A stretch of DNA of 36,253 bases from Caldilineaceae bacterium (GTDB taxonomy: Bacteria; Chloroflexota; Anaerolineae; Caldilineales; Caldilineaceae), in contig JAHDWG010000007.1 of NCBI GenBank assembly GCA_023384495.1, forward strand, positions 5,088 to 41,340, written 5' to 3'. The translations under genes and the position numbers were made by a program. This document shows positions 15,483 to 22,553 of the stretch, piece by piece (within the stretch, counting starts at the first letter, position 1; each line of letters starts with the position of its first letter). The notes beneath the pieces are model-generated. The model did no database searches and was not told the DNA's origin. It saw only the letters and a list, made by a program, of their open reading frames with translations.

Positions 15483-16619
15483 CTAGCGCGTGCTGCTCAC
15501 GGCGGGGATGCTCTTCAGGTAGGCGGCAATCGCGAGCGCGTCTTCTTCGGTCAGCCGGCTGAAGCGGCGTTCGATCTGCTGCGCCATCGCGCCCACCGTC
15601 AAACTGCCGTCGGGGAACTCGCCGGTGCGCATGAAGTTGGCGATCTCTTCTTCGCTCCAACGCCCGATACCGGTCTCGTCATCCGGGGTGATGTTGGCGG
15701 CATAATCATCGCTGTTGGGCACCATCGCGCCAGCCAGGTACATCTCCATATTGGGGCTGCCATCCTCGTTGGTGGGCGTGTGGCAGGCGCCGCAACGGGC
15801 AATGGTGACCAGCATCTCGCCGCGCGCAACCGGGTCGGTGTGGGGTTCTGCCGGCGGGGCGACGGCTGGGGTGAACGCCGCCGGCTCATTTGCGAGATCG
15901 CGCTCGGACACTTCGTTGGCCACTGGCTCAAGTGAGAGTAGATAGGCGGCTACATCGAGCGCCTCTTGGTCCGAAAGGACGCTAAAGGCGCGGTAGGGCA
16001 TGATGGGGTGGAGTTGCGTTCCATCTGGGCGGACGCCAAGTTGCAGTGCAGCGGCGATCTCTTCCGCACTCCAACTGCCGATACCGGTTTCCTCGTCGGG
16101 CGTGATGTTGCGGGCAAAGACTTCACCAAACGGCCCTTCGAAGCGGTTGCCGCCGGCCATGGCGCCCAGATCGCGGTTGAAGTGACAGCCACAGCCGCCA
16201 GTGAGCACGGCAATGTATTCGCCATACGCCGCAGCGTCCGACATCGCGGCCTCTCCGGAATCGGCCTCTTCTTCAGCCGCAGGTGTGCCAGTCGCCTCGG
16301 GCTCCTCTTCGGCCACCGGGGTGCCCGTCGCGGCCGGTTCTTCTTCAGCCGCAGGCGTGCCAGTGACCTCGGGCTCCTCTTCAGCCGCCGGGGTCTCCGT
16401 GGCGACTGGTTCTTCTTCGGCTTCCGGCGTCTCCGTGGCAGCCGGTTCTTCTGCGGCCACAGGCGTATCGGTGGGGGCCGGCGCCTCCGTGGGCGCCGGT
16501 TCGGCTGCCGGCGGCGTCGACTGGCAGGCTACTAAGAGCAAACCCGCCAACAACATCAGGCCGGCTACCCAGAGCGGACGTGTCCACATACGTTGCCGCG
16601 TAACGCTTGATGAGGTCAT
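15483..16619 (-). CDS. Diheme cytochrome c lipoprotein with acidic repeat linker
   Basis: The protein is 378 aa. A lipoprotein signal ends in LVAC (Cys32), then a Pro/Ala/Thr/Glu linker with five near-identical 12-residue repeats (about 62-118), then two homologous cytochrome c domains. Both domains contain NITPD(E/D)ETGIG and a downstream helix ALxxAAYLxS. The second has canonical CGACH (276-280) and candidate Met345. The first has GGCGCH at 141-146, which is C-X-C-H, one residue shorter than CXXCH, with candidate Met207. The domains resemble cytochrome subunits of membrane alcohol or aldehyde dehydrogenases. It is anchored outside the membrane and likely shuttles electrons. The ATG at 16619 has AGGAGGG upstream. 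It is divergent from the YceI lipoprotein gene. Confidence 0.9.
   Translation of the reverse strand: MTSSSVTRQRMWTRPLWVAGLMLLAGLLLVACQSTPPAAEPAPTEAPAPTDTPVAAEEPAATETPEAEEEPVATETPAAEEEPEVTGTPAAEEEPAATGTPVAEEEPEATGTPAAEEEADSGEAAMSDAAAYGEYIAVLTGGCGCHFNRDLGAMAGGNRFEGPFGEVFARNITPDEETGIGSWSAEEIAAALQLGVRPDGTQLHPIMPYRAFSVLSDQEALDVAAYLLSLEPVANEVSERDLANEPAAFTPAVAPPAEPHTDPVARGEMLVTIARCGACHTPTNEDGSPNMEMYLAGAMVPNSDDYAANITPDDETGIGRWSEEEIANFMRTGEFPDGSLTVGAMAQQIERRFSRLTEEDALAIAAYLKSIPAVSSTR
16266..16436 (-). repeat. 36-bp tandem coding repeat (acidic linker)
   Basis: About five copies of a 36-bp unit encode the 12-residue pattern T(E/G)TP(A/V/E)AEEEP(E/V/A)(A/V) between the lipobox and the first heme domain of the diheme cytochrome. 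The unit copies differ by a few codons. Copy number changes would alter linker length without breaking the frame. Confidence 0.75.
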
Positions 16620-16755
16620 ATACACTCCCTCCTGCACTTGACTGATTGGGTCGATGGTTTGCGAAGTCTACAAACAAGGCGTGGGTCAATACGTAAACGT
16701 TGTACTCGATTGGTTTGGATTGGCGGCCTCTTGTTTCTTGTACATTTGCATCGCT

Positions 16756-16846
16756 GCGGATCGCGCTGACCACGGCAATGCAGGGGTTGGCGGCGCTTAT
16801 TATCTAGCTCTTAACTTCATCTCATCTCTTTCTAAAGCGGATCGCG
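16756..16846. promoter_or_regulatory. Divergent intergenic region with a 10-bp direct repeat
   Basis: The 298-nt gap between the diheme cytochrome and YceI genes (16620-16917) contains GCGGATCGCG twice, at 16756-16765 and 16837-16846. The spacing of 81 bp is close to eight helical turns, which would allow a regulator to bind both. No convincing promoter hexamers stand out. This is weak evidence for a shared operator. Confidence 0.25.
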
Positions 16847-16917
16847 TCAAATTGGCGCGTTCATTATCTTGGTGAACATTGTCTGTCCTGAACCGACTAG
16901 CCGAAGGATATTGCAAC

Positions 16918-17712
16918 ATGACTCGACAAGCTTTCCGTCTTTGGGGCCTGCTGTTCGTAGCATTTGTGGTGATTGGGTTGGCTGCATGTGGCTCGCCCGC
17001 CGCGACGCCGGCTGACGACTCCAGCGCACAGCCGCAACCGACGCCGACCGCTGCCCCTGCCGCCGCGCCGGCTGAAACCCCGGTGGAAACCACCGAAGCG
17101 CTGGCGGACGTGGAGCCAGCGCCCCAAGCAGAAGCTACCATTGCCCCCGCCGAAGAGATGGTGGCTGCCGAGCCGCTTGTGTTTGCCATCGACGCTGACC
17201 GTTCTGAGGCGCGCTTCTACATTGATGAAGTCTTACGCGGCGCACCCTTCACAGTGGTGGGCGTCACCAGCCTGGTGAATGGCTCGATTACCGCCAATCC
17301 CGCCGATCTAAGCCAGGCGTCGATCAGCACCATCCAGATCGACGCCAGCAGCCTTACCACCGATTCGGGCATGCGCAACAACGCCATTCGCCGTTTTGTT
17401 TTGCAGTCGGCGAACCAGGCCTATCAATATATCACCTTTGAGCCGACGGCAATCGAGGGGTTGCCGTCCCGCGCAGAACCGGGCGACCAATTCTCGTTTA
17501 CGATTACCGGCGACCTCAAGATTCGTGATATTAGCCAACCTGTCACCTTTGCGGTGAATGCAATCGCGGACTCGGCGTCGCAGATCAGCGGGCTGGCGAC
17601 GACCACCGTTACCCGCGCCGCATACCAATTGACCATCCCCAGCGTCCCCAGTGTGGCGGATGTGTCGGACGAAGTGAAACTTGAACTGGAGTTTGTGGCC
17701 GTCGCGCCCTAG
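16918..17712 (+). CDS. YceI-family lipoprotein
   Basis: This 264-aa protein has a lipobox GLAAC (Cys24) and a Pro/Ala/Thr/Glu spacer (about 25-85). A C-terminal YceI domain follows (about 90-264): FAIDADRSEARFYIDEVLRGAPFTVVGVT, SGMRNNAIRRFVLQSANQAYQYITFEP, and FTITGDLKIRDISQPVTFAVNA. YceI domains form a lipocalin-like barrel that binds isoprenoid/quinone-type lipids outside the cytoplasmic membrane. Here it would be lipid-anchored next to the respiratory cytochromes, fitting a quinone- or isoprenoid-related role, which is inference. AAGGA precedes the ATG at 16918. Confidence 0.9.
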   Translation: MTRQAFRLWGLLFVAFVVIGLAACGSPAATPADDSSAQPQPTPTAAPAAAPAETPVETTEALADVEPAPQAEATIAPAEEMVAAEPLVFAIDADRSEARFYIDEVLRGAPFTVVGVTSLVNGSITANPADLSQASISTIQIDASSLTTDSGMRNNAIRRFVLQSANQAYQYITFEPTAIEGLPSRAEPGDQFSFTITGDLKIRDISQPVTFAVNAIADSASQISGLATTTVTRAAYQLTIPSVPSVADVSDEVKLELEFVAVAP

Positions 17713-17841
17713 GGCATCGTTGCCAAAGTGACTTTGCGATCTGACAGGTAGTATAGGCGCCAATCGTCAAACAACGGGTTGTAAAAAAGTAGTGGATGAC
17801 TGGGGCGGGTAGGATGGGGCGGCTGGCGCAAAGATTTTGGC

Positions 17842-17897
17842 GAGGTGACAGGGGGAAAGACCGGAACTGCACCCCTGTCACCGTCACCTCTTTCCCT
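17842..17897. terminator. Convergent-gene hairpin region with competing stems
   Basis: GGTGACAGGGG (17844-17854) is perfectly complementary to CCCCTGTCACC (17872-17882). Alternative stems are possible: GAGGTGAC (17842-17849) with GTCACCTC (17883-17890), and GGGAAAGA (17853-17860) with TCTTTCCC (17889-17896). It lies just past the response-regulator stop and after the YceI gene, so it is probably a terminator for one or both, though without a T-run. Confidence 0.55.
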
Positions 17898-17898
17898 C

Positions 17899-18549
17899 TC
17901 ATTCGACCAGCCCGTAGCGCAGTGCAATGACAGCCGCCTGGGTGCGGTCGGTCACCTCGAGCTTGAGCAGAATGCTGCTGACATAGTTCTGTACGGTGCC
18001 GCGCGAGAGATGGATCCGTTCAGCGATCTCGCTGTTCGAGAGACCGTCGGCCAGCAACTGGAGCACCTCGCGCTCGCGGCTGCTCAGATCAACGGCAATC
18101 GTTCTCGATGTTGGTTGGGGCGTCACACCGGGCTGGGCGATCCAGTTGAAGAGTTTGCCCGCCACGCTGGGGTCGACATAGGTCGCCCCCTCCGCCGTGC
18201 CGCGGATGGCGGCGATCAGTTGCTCGCGCGGCGTTTCTTTGAGCAAATAGCCGGCCGCGCCGGCGCGGATCGCATCCACCACCCATTCGTCGTCGGCATA
18301 GGTGGTCAATACGAGCACCCGAACATTGGGAAAGCGCGTCCGGATCTGCTGCGTCGCCTGGATGCCATTGACGCTGGGCATCTTTAGGTCCATGAGCACC
18401 ACATCGGGTTGGGTCGCTTGCACCAGCTCCAGCGCTTCGATGCCGTCATGCGCCACCCCCACCACCGCGATGCCGGGCGCCGTGCTCAAGATCACTTGCA
18501 GCCCTTCGGTGACGATCTCCTGATCATCACACAGTACGATGCGGATCAT
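17899..18549 (-). CDS. NarL/LuxR-type response regulator
   Basis: This 216-aa protein has an N-terminal receiver domain with phospho-acceptor Asp54 (VVLMDLKMP), acidic pair Asp8/Asp9, switch Thr82/83 and Lys104. A C-terminal LuxR-type helix-turn-helix (about 150-213) reads LSSREREVLQLLADGLSNSEIAERIHLSRGTVQNYVSSILLKL. It would bind DNA as a dimer when phosphorylated by the histidine kinase encoded just upstream (6-nt gap, same strand). Likely targets are its own operon and the divergent ABC transporter operon, by position only. Confidence 0.93.
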   Translation of the reverse strand: MIRIVLCDDQEIVTEGLQVILSTAPGIAVVGVAHDGIEALELVQATQPDVVLMDLKMPSVNGIQATQQIRTRFPNVRVLVLTTYADDEWVVDAIRAGAAGYLLKETPREQLIAAIRGTAEGATYVDPSVAGKLFNWIAQPGVTPQPTSRTIAVDLSSREREVLQLLADGLSNSEIAERIHLSRGTVQNYVSSILLKLEVTDRTQAAVIALRYGLVE

Positions 18550-18555
18550 GGCTGT

Positions 18556-19953
18556 CTATCCCTTCCGAACGCCAGGCCACACCAGTTGCACGGTCGTGCC
18601 GTGACCAAAGTCGCTTTGTACCGTCAATGTTGCGCCTAGCAATTCAGCGCGCTCGCGCATGCCGTCGAGCCCATAGCAACCGTTGGCGACTGGCGCCTGG
18701 GCCACATCAAAGCCCCTGCCGTCGTCCGCCACGGAGAGCACTAACCCGCCGTTGGCCTGAGTCAGGTCTATGCGCACCGACCGCGCGCCGGCATGGCGAA
18801 GCACATTGGTCATCGCCTCTTGCGCAATCCGATAGAGATGTTGCTCGGTTTCGGGCGCCAACGGCTCTTTGAGATCCTCGATATCCGCCCGCAACTGCAG
18901 CCCGCCACGCTGGGCGGTGGATTCAGCCAGGTTGCGCAGCGCCAGCGTCAGCCCCAAGTCGTCCAGCGGCGAGGCGCGTAGCGCCTGCAAGGCGCGCCGC
19001 GTTTCGGTGAGGCCGCTGCGGGTTTGCGCCAGCGACTTGGTGAGTAGCTCGCGCGCCTTCGCCGGTTTTGTCTCCCAGGCGCTGTCCACCGCCTCGAGTT
19101 GCACCGAGACGGCGCTCAGGGTATGCGCCAGCGTATCGTGGAGTTCACGGGCCAGCCGGTTGCGCTCGCGGCTGACGGTCAGTTGTTCCAGCGTGGCTGC
19201 GTGCTGCGATAGCTGCGTATTGGCTTCGGCCAGCGCCTGACGTTGCTGCCGCTGACCGGCCATCATGCGCGTCACCACATAGCCGATGACGGTAAAGACC
19301 GTTGCCGGGGCCATTTCATCGCGCAGCAGGTTCGGCCAGTTGGCAAAACCTGCGACCCAGCCGGTCAGCATCACATTGAGCGCAACAATGCAGATCAGAT
19401 AGCCCACCACATGACGAAACTGGTATTGCCAGGCGATCAAGACCATTGGCAGCAACAGGCCGACCCAGAGCCGCCCGCTGCTGCCGATTGTGGCAAGATG
19501 CAACCACTGCGGGTCCGCTTGCTGCATCCAGAGCCAGAGCATGAGGGCGCGTTCGAGCAGCAGAAAGATGGTGACCGTCACCAAGGCCACAGGCAGGTAG
19601 GCGCGACCGAGTTGGCAACGTAGCCAGGGCCAAGAGAGATACCCAAGCAACAGGGCCAGCCAGGCGATGCTGACCAATGCCGCCAAGGGTTGTTCCTGTC
19701 TGAGTTGGACGATCGCGGCGCGCTCAGCGGGTTCGATAAATGGCTCTTCCGGTGGCCCTGGGTGGCGGAAACGAAACAAAATGACGCTTGGTATGATCTC
19801 TGCACCCAACACGCGCGGGATGTCGAGCCGAACCAGGGCAAAGAGCAACTGTAGCACCAACATCATGCGAAAAACCGAAAGAAGCCCCGGCTCGATTTGA
19901 GCGGGAGCGCCCGGCTGATAGGTGGACGATGGCGAGGGAAGCGGCTGGTTCAT
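18556..19953 (-). CDS. NarL-family sensor histidine kinase (HisKA_3)
   Basis: The protein is 465 aa. The N-terminal half holds about six membrane helices (near 25-43, 90-110, 118-143, 155-176, 180-200 and 213-232) with no large extracytoplasmic sensor domain; only a ~45-residue loop follows the first helix. A short coiled linker leads to the HisKA_3 dimerisation box with phospho-acceptor His272 (RLARELHDTLAHTLSAVS). The HATPase_c domain has an N-box (EAMTNVLRHA) and G-boxes (DDGRGFD and GLDGMRERAELLGA). The ATG at 19953, with GGA upstream, is preferred over the longer frame from 20004. The membrane-embedded sensor suggests it detects envelope or membrane stress, or the transporter itself. Confidence 0.92.
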   Translation of the reverse strand: MNQPLPSPSSTYQPGAPAQIEPGLLSVFRMMLVLQLLFALVRLDIPRVLGAEIIPSVILFRFRHPGPPEEPFIEPAERAAIVQLRQEQPLAALVSIAWLALLLGYLSWPWLRCQLGRAYLPVALVTVTIFLLLERALMLWLWMQQADPQWLHLATIGSSGRLWVGLLLPMVLIAWQYQFRHVVGYLICIVALNVMLTGWVAGFANWPNLLRDEMAPATVFTVIGYVVTRMMAGQRQQRQALAEANTQLSQHAATLEQLTVSRERNRLARELHDTLAHTLSAVSVQLEAVDSAWETKPAKARELLTKSLAQTRSGLTETRRALQALRASPLDDLGLTLALRNLAESTAQRGGLQLRADIEDLKEPLAPETEQHLYRIAQEAMTNVLRHAGARSVRIDLTQANGGLVLSVADDGRGFDVAQAPVANGCYGLDGMRERAELLGATLTVQSDFGHGTTVQLVWPGVRKG

Positions 19954-20384
19954 ACATTCCATCATAGCACCATTGGGTGGCATGTACATAATGAATTCAG
20001 CCATCCAACAAGGTGAGTCTGCTCATGGTGTTTTGTGAGCCGATTCACGGCTCCACATGACTCGGTTCACTGTTGATTGGTGTCGATGCCTGTTACACTG
20101 AATGCCTGGATGCCGGCGTCGTGGGCGCAAAGAGCAGATGCACATGCGGTTGCGCGCAGCGCAGAGCGGTCGCTCTTATACCATGCAGATATTCTCAACG
20201 CCAAGGCGCAGAGGAGCAAAGACGCCAAGTTGTTGGCAGAGACCCCTCTTTGCGTCTCTGCATCTTGGCGTCTTTGCGTTCAAATTGGAAACATGGGGTA
20301 GACATTCGTGGTCTTTGGTCGGGTAATTGGTATGACATGCGGTTGCGCGCAGCGCAGAGTGGGTGATAAAGACAGGAGAACAAA
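19954..20384. promoter_or_regulatory. Divergent intergenic region between histidine kinase and ABC transporter
   Basis: This 431-nt gap carries no gene. It holds a GAGCCG/CGGCTC hairpin (20037-20053), a pair of 25-bp direct repeats (20142-20166 and 20335-20359) and a 14-bp inverted repeat between them (20216-20229 with 20264-20277). I see no sigma-70 promoter with good hexamers and spacing. It presumably contains the promoters of both divergent operons. Confidence 0.5.
20142..20359. repeat. 25-bp direct repeats flanking an inverted-repeat segment
   Basis: The same 25 bases, starting ACATGCGG and ending GCGCAGAG, occur at 20142-20166 and 20335-20359; similarity continues 3 more bases with one change. 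Between them an inverted repeat (GCAAAGACGCCAAG 20216-20229, CTTGGCGTCTTTGC 20264-20277) belongs to the simple AACGCNAAG-like intergenic repeat type. The layout could reflect insertion of a small element with duplication of its target, or local duplication. Confidence 0.7.
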
Positions 20385-21206
20385 TTGCTGAAACAGTTGG
20401 TGAGTCGCATGAGTGGAGGCCACACGAATGGCGCCCAGACCGAGCAGGCAGCCAATGGCGTTGTTGTCGCGCCAGGCCAGGCCCCGGTCATCGACATTGA
20501 GAATATGACCAAAGTCTACAAAATGGGCGCGATGGAAGTGCATGCGTTGCGCGGCCTTTCATTGCGCATTGAGGCGGGCGAATATGTGGCGATCATCGGC
20601 GCGAGTGGGTCGGGCAAAAGCACGTTGATGAACATGATCGGCCTGCTTGACCGGCCTACCAGTGGGGCATACAAAATCCGCGGGCAAGCGATCGGCAACA
20701 TGAGCAAGAATCAACTGGCCGATCTGCGCAACCGAGAGATCGGTTTTGTCTTCCAGCGCTTCAATCTGTTGGCGCGCGCCAATGCCCGTCGCCAAGTGGA
20801 GTTGCCCCTCTTTTACGCCGGGGTCGCCACGCGGCAGGCCCGGCACATGGCCGAGGCGGCGTTGGCGCGCGTCGGCCTTGCCGACCGCATGCACCACCGC
20901 CCGGAGGAGCTTTCGGGCGGGCAGCAACAGCGGGTGGCCATTGCCCGCGCTCTGGTCAATAACCCCAGCCTGCTGCTGGCCGATGAGCCGACGGGCGCGC
21001 TGGACACCAAGACCAGCGCCGAAATTCTCGATCTCTTCGGCGAGCTTCACCAACAGGGCATGACGCTCATCGTCGTCACCCATGATCTGGACGTGGCCGG
21101 GCGCGCCCAGCGCGTAGTCACCCTCAGCGACGGCGTGATCGTGAGCGACAGGCCAACCGAACTAGCTCACGAGGTTGACGGACAAACACAAGGATTGATG
21201 GCATGA
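20385..21206 (+). CDS. ABC transporter ATP-binding protein (MacB/LolD type)
   Basis: This 273-aa ATPase has every expected motif: Walker A GASGSGKS (72-79), Q-loop VFQRFNL, signature LSGGQQQR, Walker [13 protein letters not shown], and the switch His in VVTHD. The first ~35 residues before the domain are an unusual polar extension. The TTG at 20385 has GGAG at good distance; an ATG at 20409 is an alternative start. The class pairs with FtsX-like permeases to move lipoproteins, peptides or drugs by mechanotransmission rather than through a channel. The stop overlaps the permease start as ATGA. Confidence 0.93.
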   Translation: MLKQLVSRMSGGHTNGAQTEQAANGVVVAPGQAPVIDIENMTKVYKMGAMEVHALRGLSLRIEAGEYVAIIGASGSGKSTLMNMIGLLDRPTSGAYKIRGQAIGNMSKNQLADLRNREIGFVFQRFNLLARANARRQVELPLFYAGVATRQARHMAEAALARVGLADRMHHRPEELSGGQQQRVAIARALVNNPSLLLADEPTGALDTKTSAEILDLFGELHQQGMTLIVVTHDLDVAGRAQRVVTLSDGVIVSDRPTELAHEVDGQTQGLMA

Positions 21207-22429
21207 AGCTGTTGCGTTATTTTTGGGTCGCCTTTGAGAGCATCTTTGCCAACAAGCTACGTTCCACGTTGACCATGCTCGGCATCATCATCGGCGTAGC
21301 CGCGGTGCTGATCACCATGGGCATCGGCGCGGGGGCTTCGGCCTCGATTACCGCCGACATCCAAAGCCAGGGCGTCAACAAGCTAACAGTGAACGCCGGC
21401 GGCAGCGGCGGCGGCCAAGGGGGCAATACCCTGACCATGGGCGATGTGGAGGCGCTGGCCGACCCCCATCTGCACCCCGAACTGGTGATGGTCGCCCCCC
21501 AATACGGGTCGCAGGCCACCCTGGTCTTTGGCTCCAATAGCAGCCAGAATCAGGTGGTGGGCGTGACGCCACTCTATGCCCTGGTCAACAACCTGGAGGT
21601 GGTCAACGGGCGTTTCTTGACCGAAGAAGAGGTGGACCGGTGGGACAAGGTGGTGGTGCTGGGGTCGACCGTGGCGACCGACCTCTTTGGCCAGGCGGAC
21701 CCCTTGGGCCAACAGATTCGCATTGGCAGCGATCTCTTCACGGTGATCGGCGTGCTCAAGGCGAGCGGTGGGCAGGGCTTTGGCAGCAACGATAGCCAGG
21801 CCTTTGTGCCGCTCACCGTGGCGCAGGGGCGGCTCTTCAGCGCACCGCGCCATCGCGGCTCGCTCACCGTGACCGCCATCCACCTGCAAGTGAGCGACGC
21901 CGGCCTGATGAACCAGGCGCAACGGCGGGTGGAAGAGACGCTGCGTCTGCGTCATGGCCTCAAAGCCAGCGACCGCAACGACTTTACCATCTTTAACCAG
22001 GCCAGCCTGCTCGATACACTGGGCAGCATTACAGCGACGCTCACCGTCTTTTTGGGCAGCATCGGCGCGGTAAGTCTGCTGGTGGGCGGCATCGGCATTA
22101 TGAACATTATGCTCGTGTCAGTCACCGAACGCACCAAAGAGATCGGGCTGCGCAAGGCGCTCGGCGCGCATGACAGCGACATTCTGTTGCAATTTTTGAT
22201 CGAAGCGCTCGTGCTCTGTTTCTTGGGCGGGCTGATTGGCATGGGATTGAGTTTTGGCGTCGGCGCCATCGTGGCGCGCATCCCCGGCTTTGGGTTCCAG
22301 CTAATTTTCACCAATTTTGCCTTGGTGCTTGCGCTCAGCGTCTGCACCGCGTGTGGGTTTATCTTTGGGCTATATCCCGCCCTGCGCGCCACCCGGCTCG
22401 ACCCGATCGAGGCGCTTCGGTATGAGTAA
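21203..22429 (+). CDS. ABC transporter permease (MacB/FtsX-like)
   Basis: This 408-aa protein has the MacB layout. Helix 1 (about 17-45, STLTMLGIIIGVAAVLITMG) is followed by a periplasmic MacB_PCD domain (about 45-280). Three C-terminal helices come from the FtsX domain (VSLLVGGIGIMNIMLVSVTERTKEIGLRKALGA, then two more) and end in YPALRATRLDPIEALRYE, a typical terminus. It works with the ATPase encoded immediately upstream (4-nt overlap) and the adaptor downstream. Confidence 0.93.
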   Translation: MKLLRYFWVAFESIFANKLRSTLTMLGIIIGVAAVLITMGIGAGASASITADIQSQGVNKLTVNAGGSGGGQGGNTLTMGDVEALADPHLHPELVMVAPQYGSQATLVFGSNSSQNQVVGVTPLYALVNNLEVVNGRFLTEEEVDRWDKVVVLGSTVATDLFGQADPLGQQIRIGSDLFTVIGVLKASGGQGFGSNDSQAFVPLTVAQGRLFSAPRHRGSLTVTAIHLQVSDAGLMNQAQRRVEETLRLRHGLKASDRNDFTIFNQASLLDTLGSITATLTVFLGSIGAVSLLVGGIGIMNIMLVSVTERTKEIGLRKALGAHDSDILLQFLIEALVLCFLGGLIGMGLSFGVGAIVARIPGFGFQLIFTNFALVLALSVCTACGFIFGLYPALRATRLDPIEALRYE

Positions 22430-22435
22430 ATGGAT

Positions 22436-22505
22436 GACGATAGACGATGGACGATAGACGATGGACGATAGACGATAGACGATGGACGATAGACGATGGA
22501 CGATA
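22436..22505. repeat. Heptamer tandem repeat (10 units) before the adaptor gene
   Basis: Ten consecutive 7-bp units of GACGATA or GACGATG fill 22436-22505. The unit pattern is A G A G A A G A G A by last base. The repeat begins 7 nt after the permease stop and ends 48 nt before the adaptor ATG. Similar heptamer arrays are scattered between genes in some bacteria and are noncoding. Confidence 0.9.
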
Positions 22506-22553
22506 GGTGGTGGTTCTCGTCCATGGTCTGACCAATAAGCAGGAGTACACTGG

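Noticed and set aside
22436-22505. Possible CRISPR-like array
   Set aside because: Units are only 7 bp with no spacers; the 12-bp arrays likewise have no spacers, and no cas genes are present.
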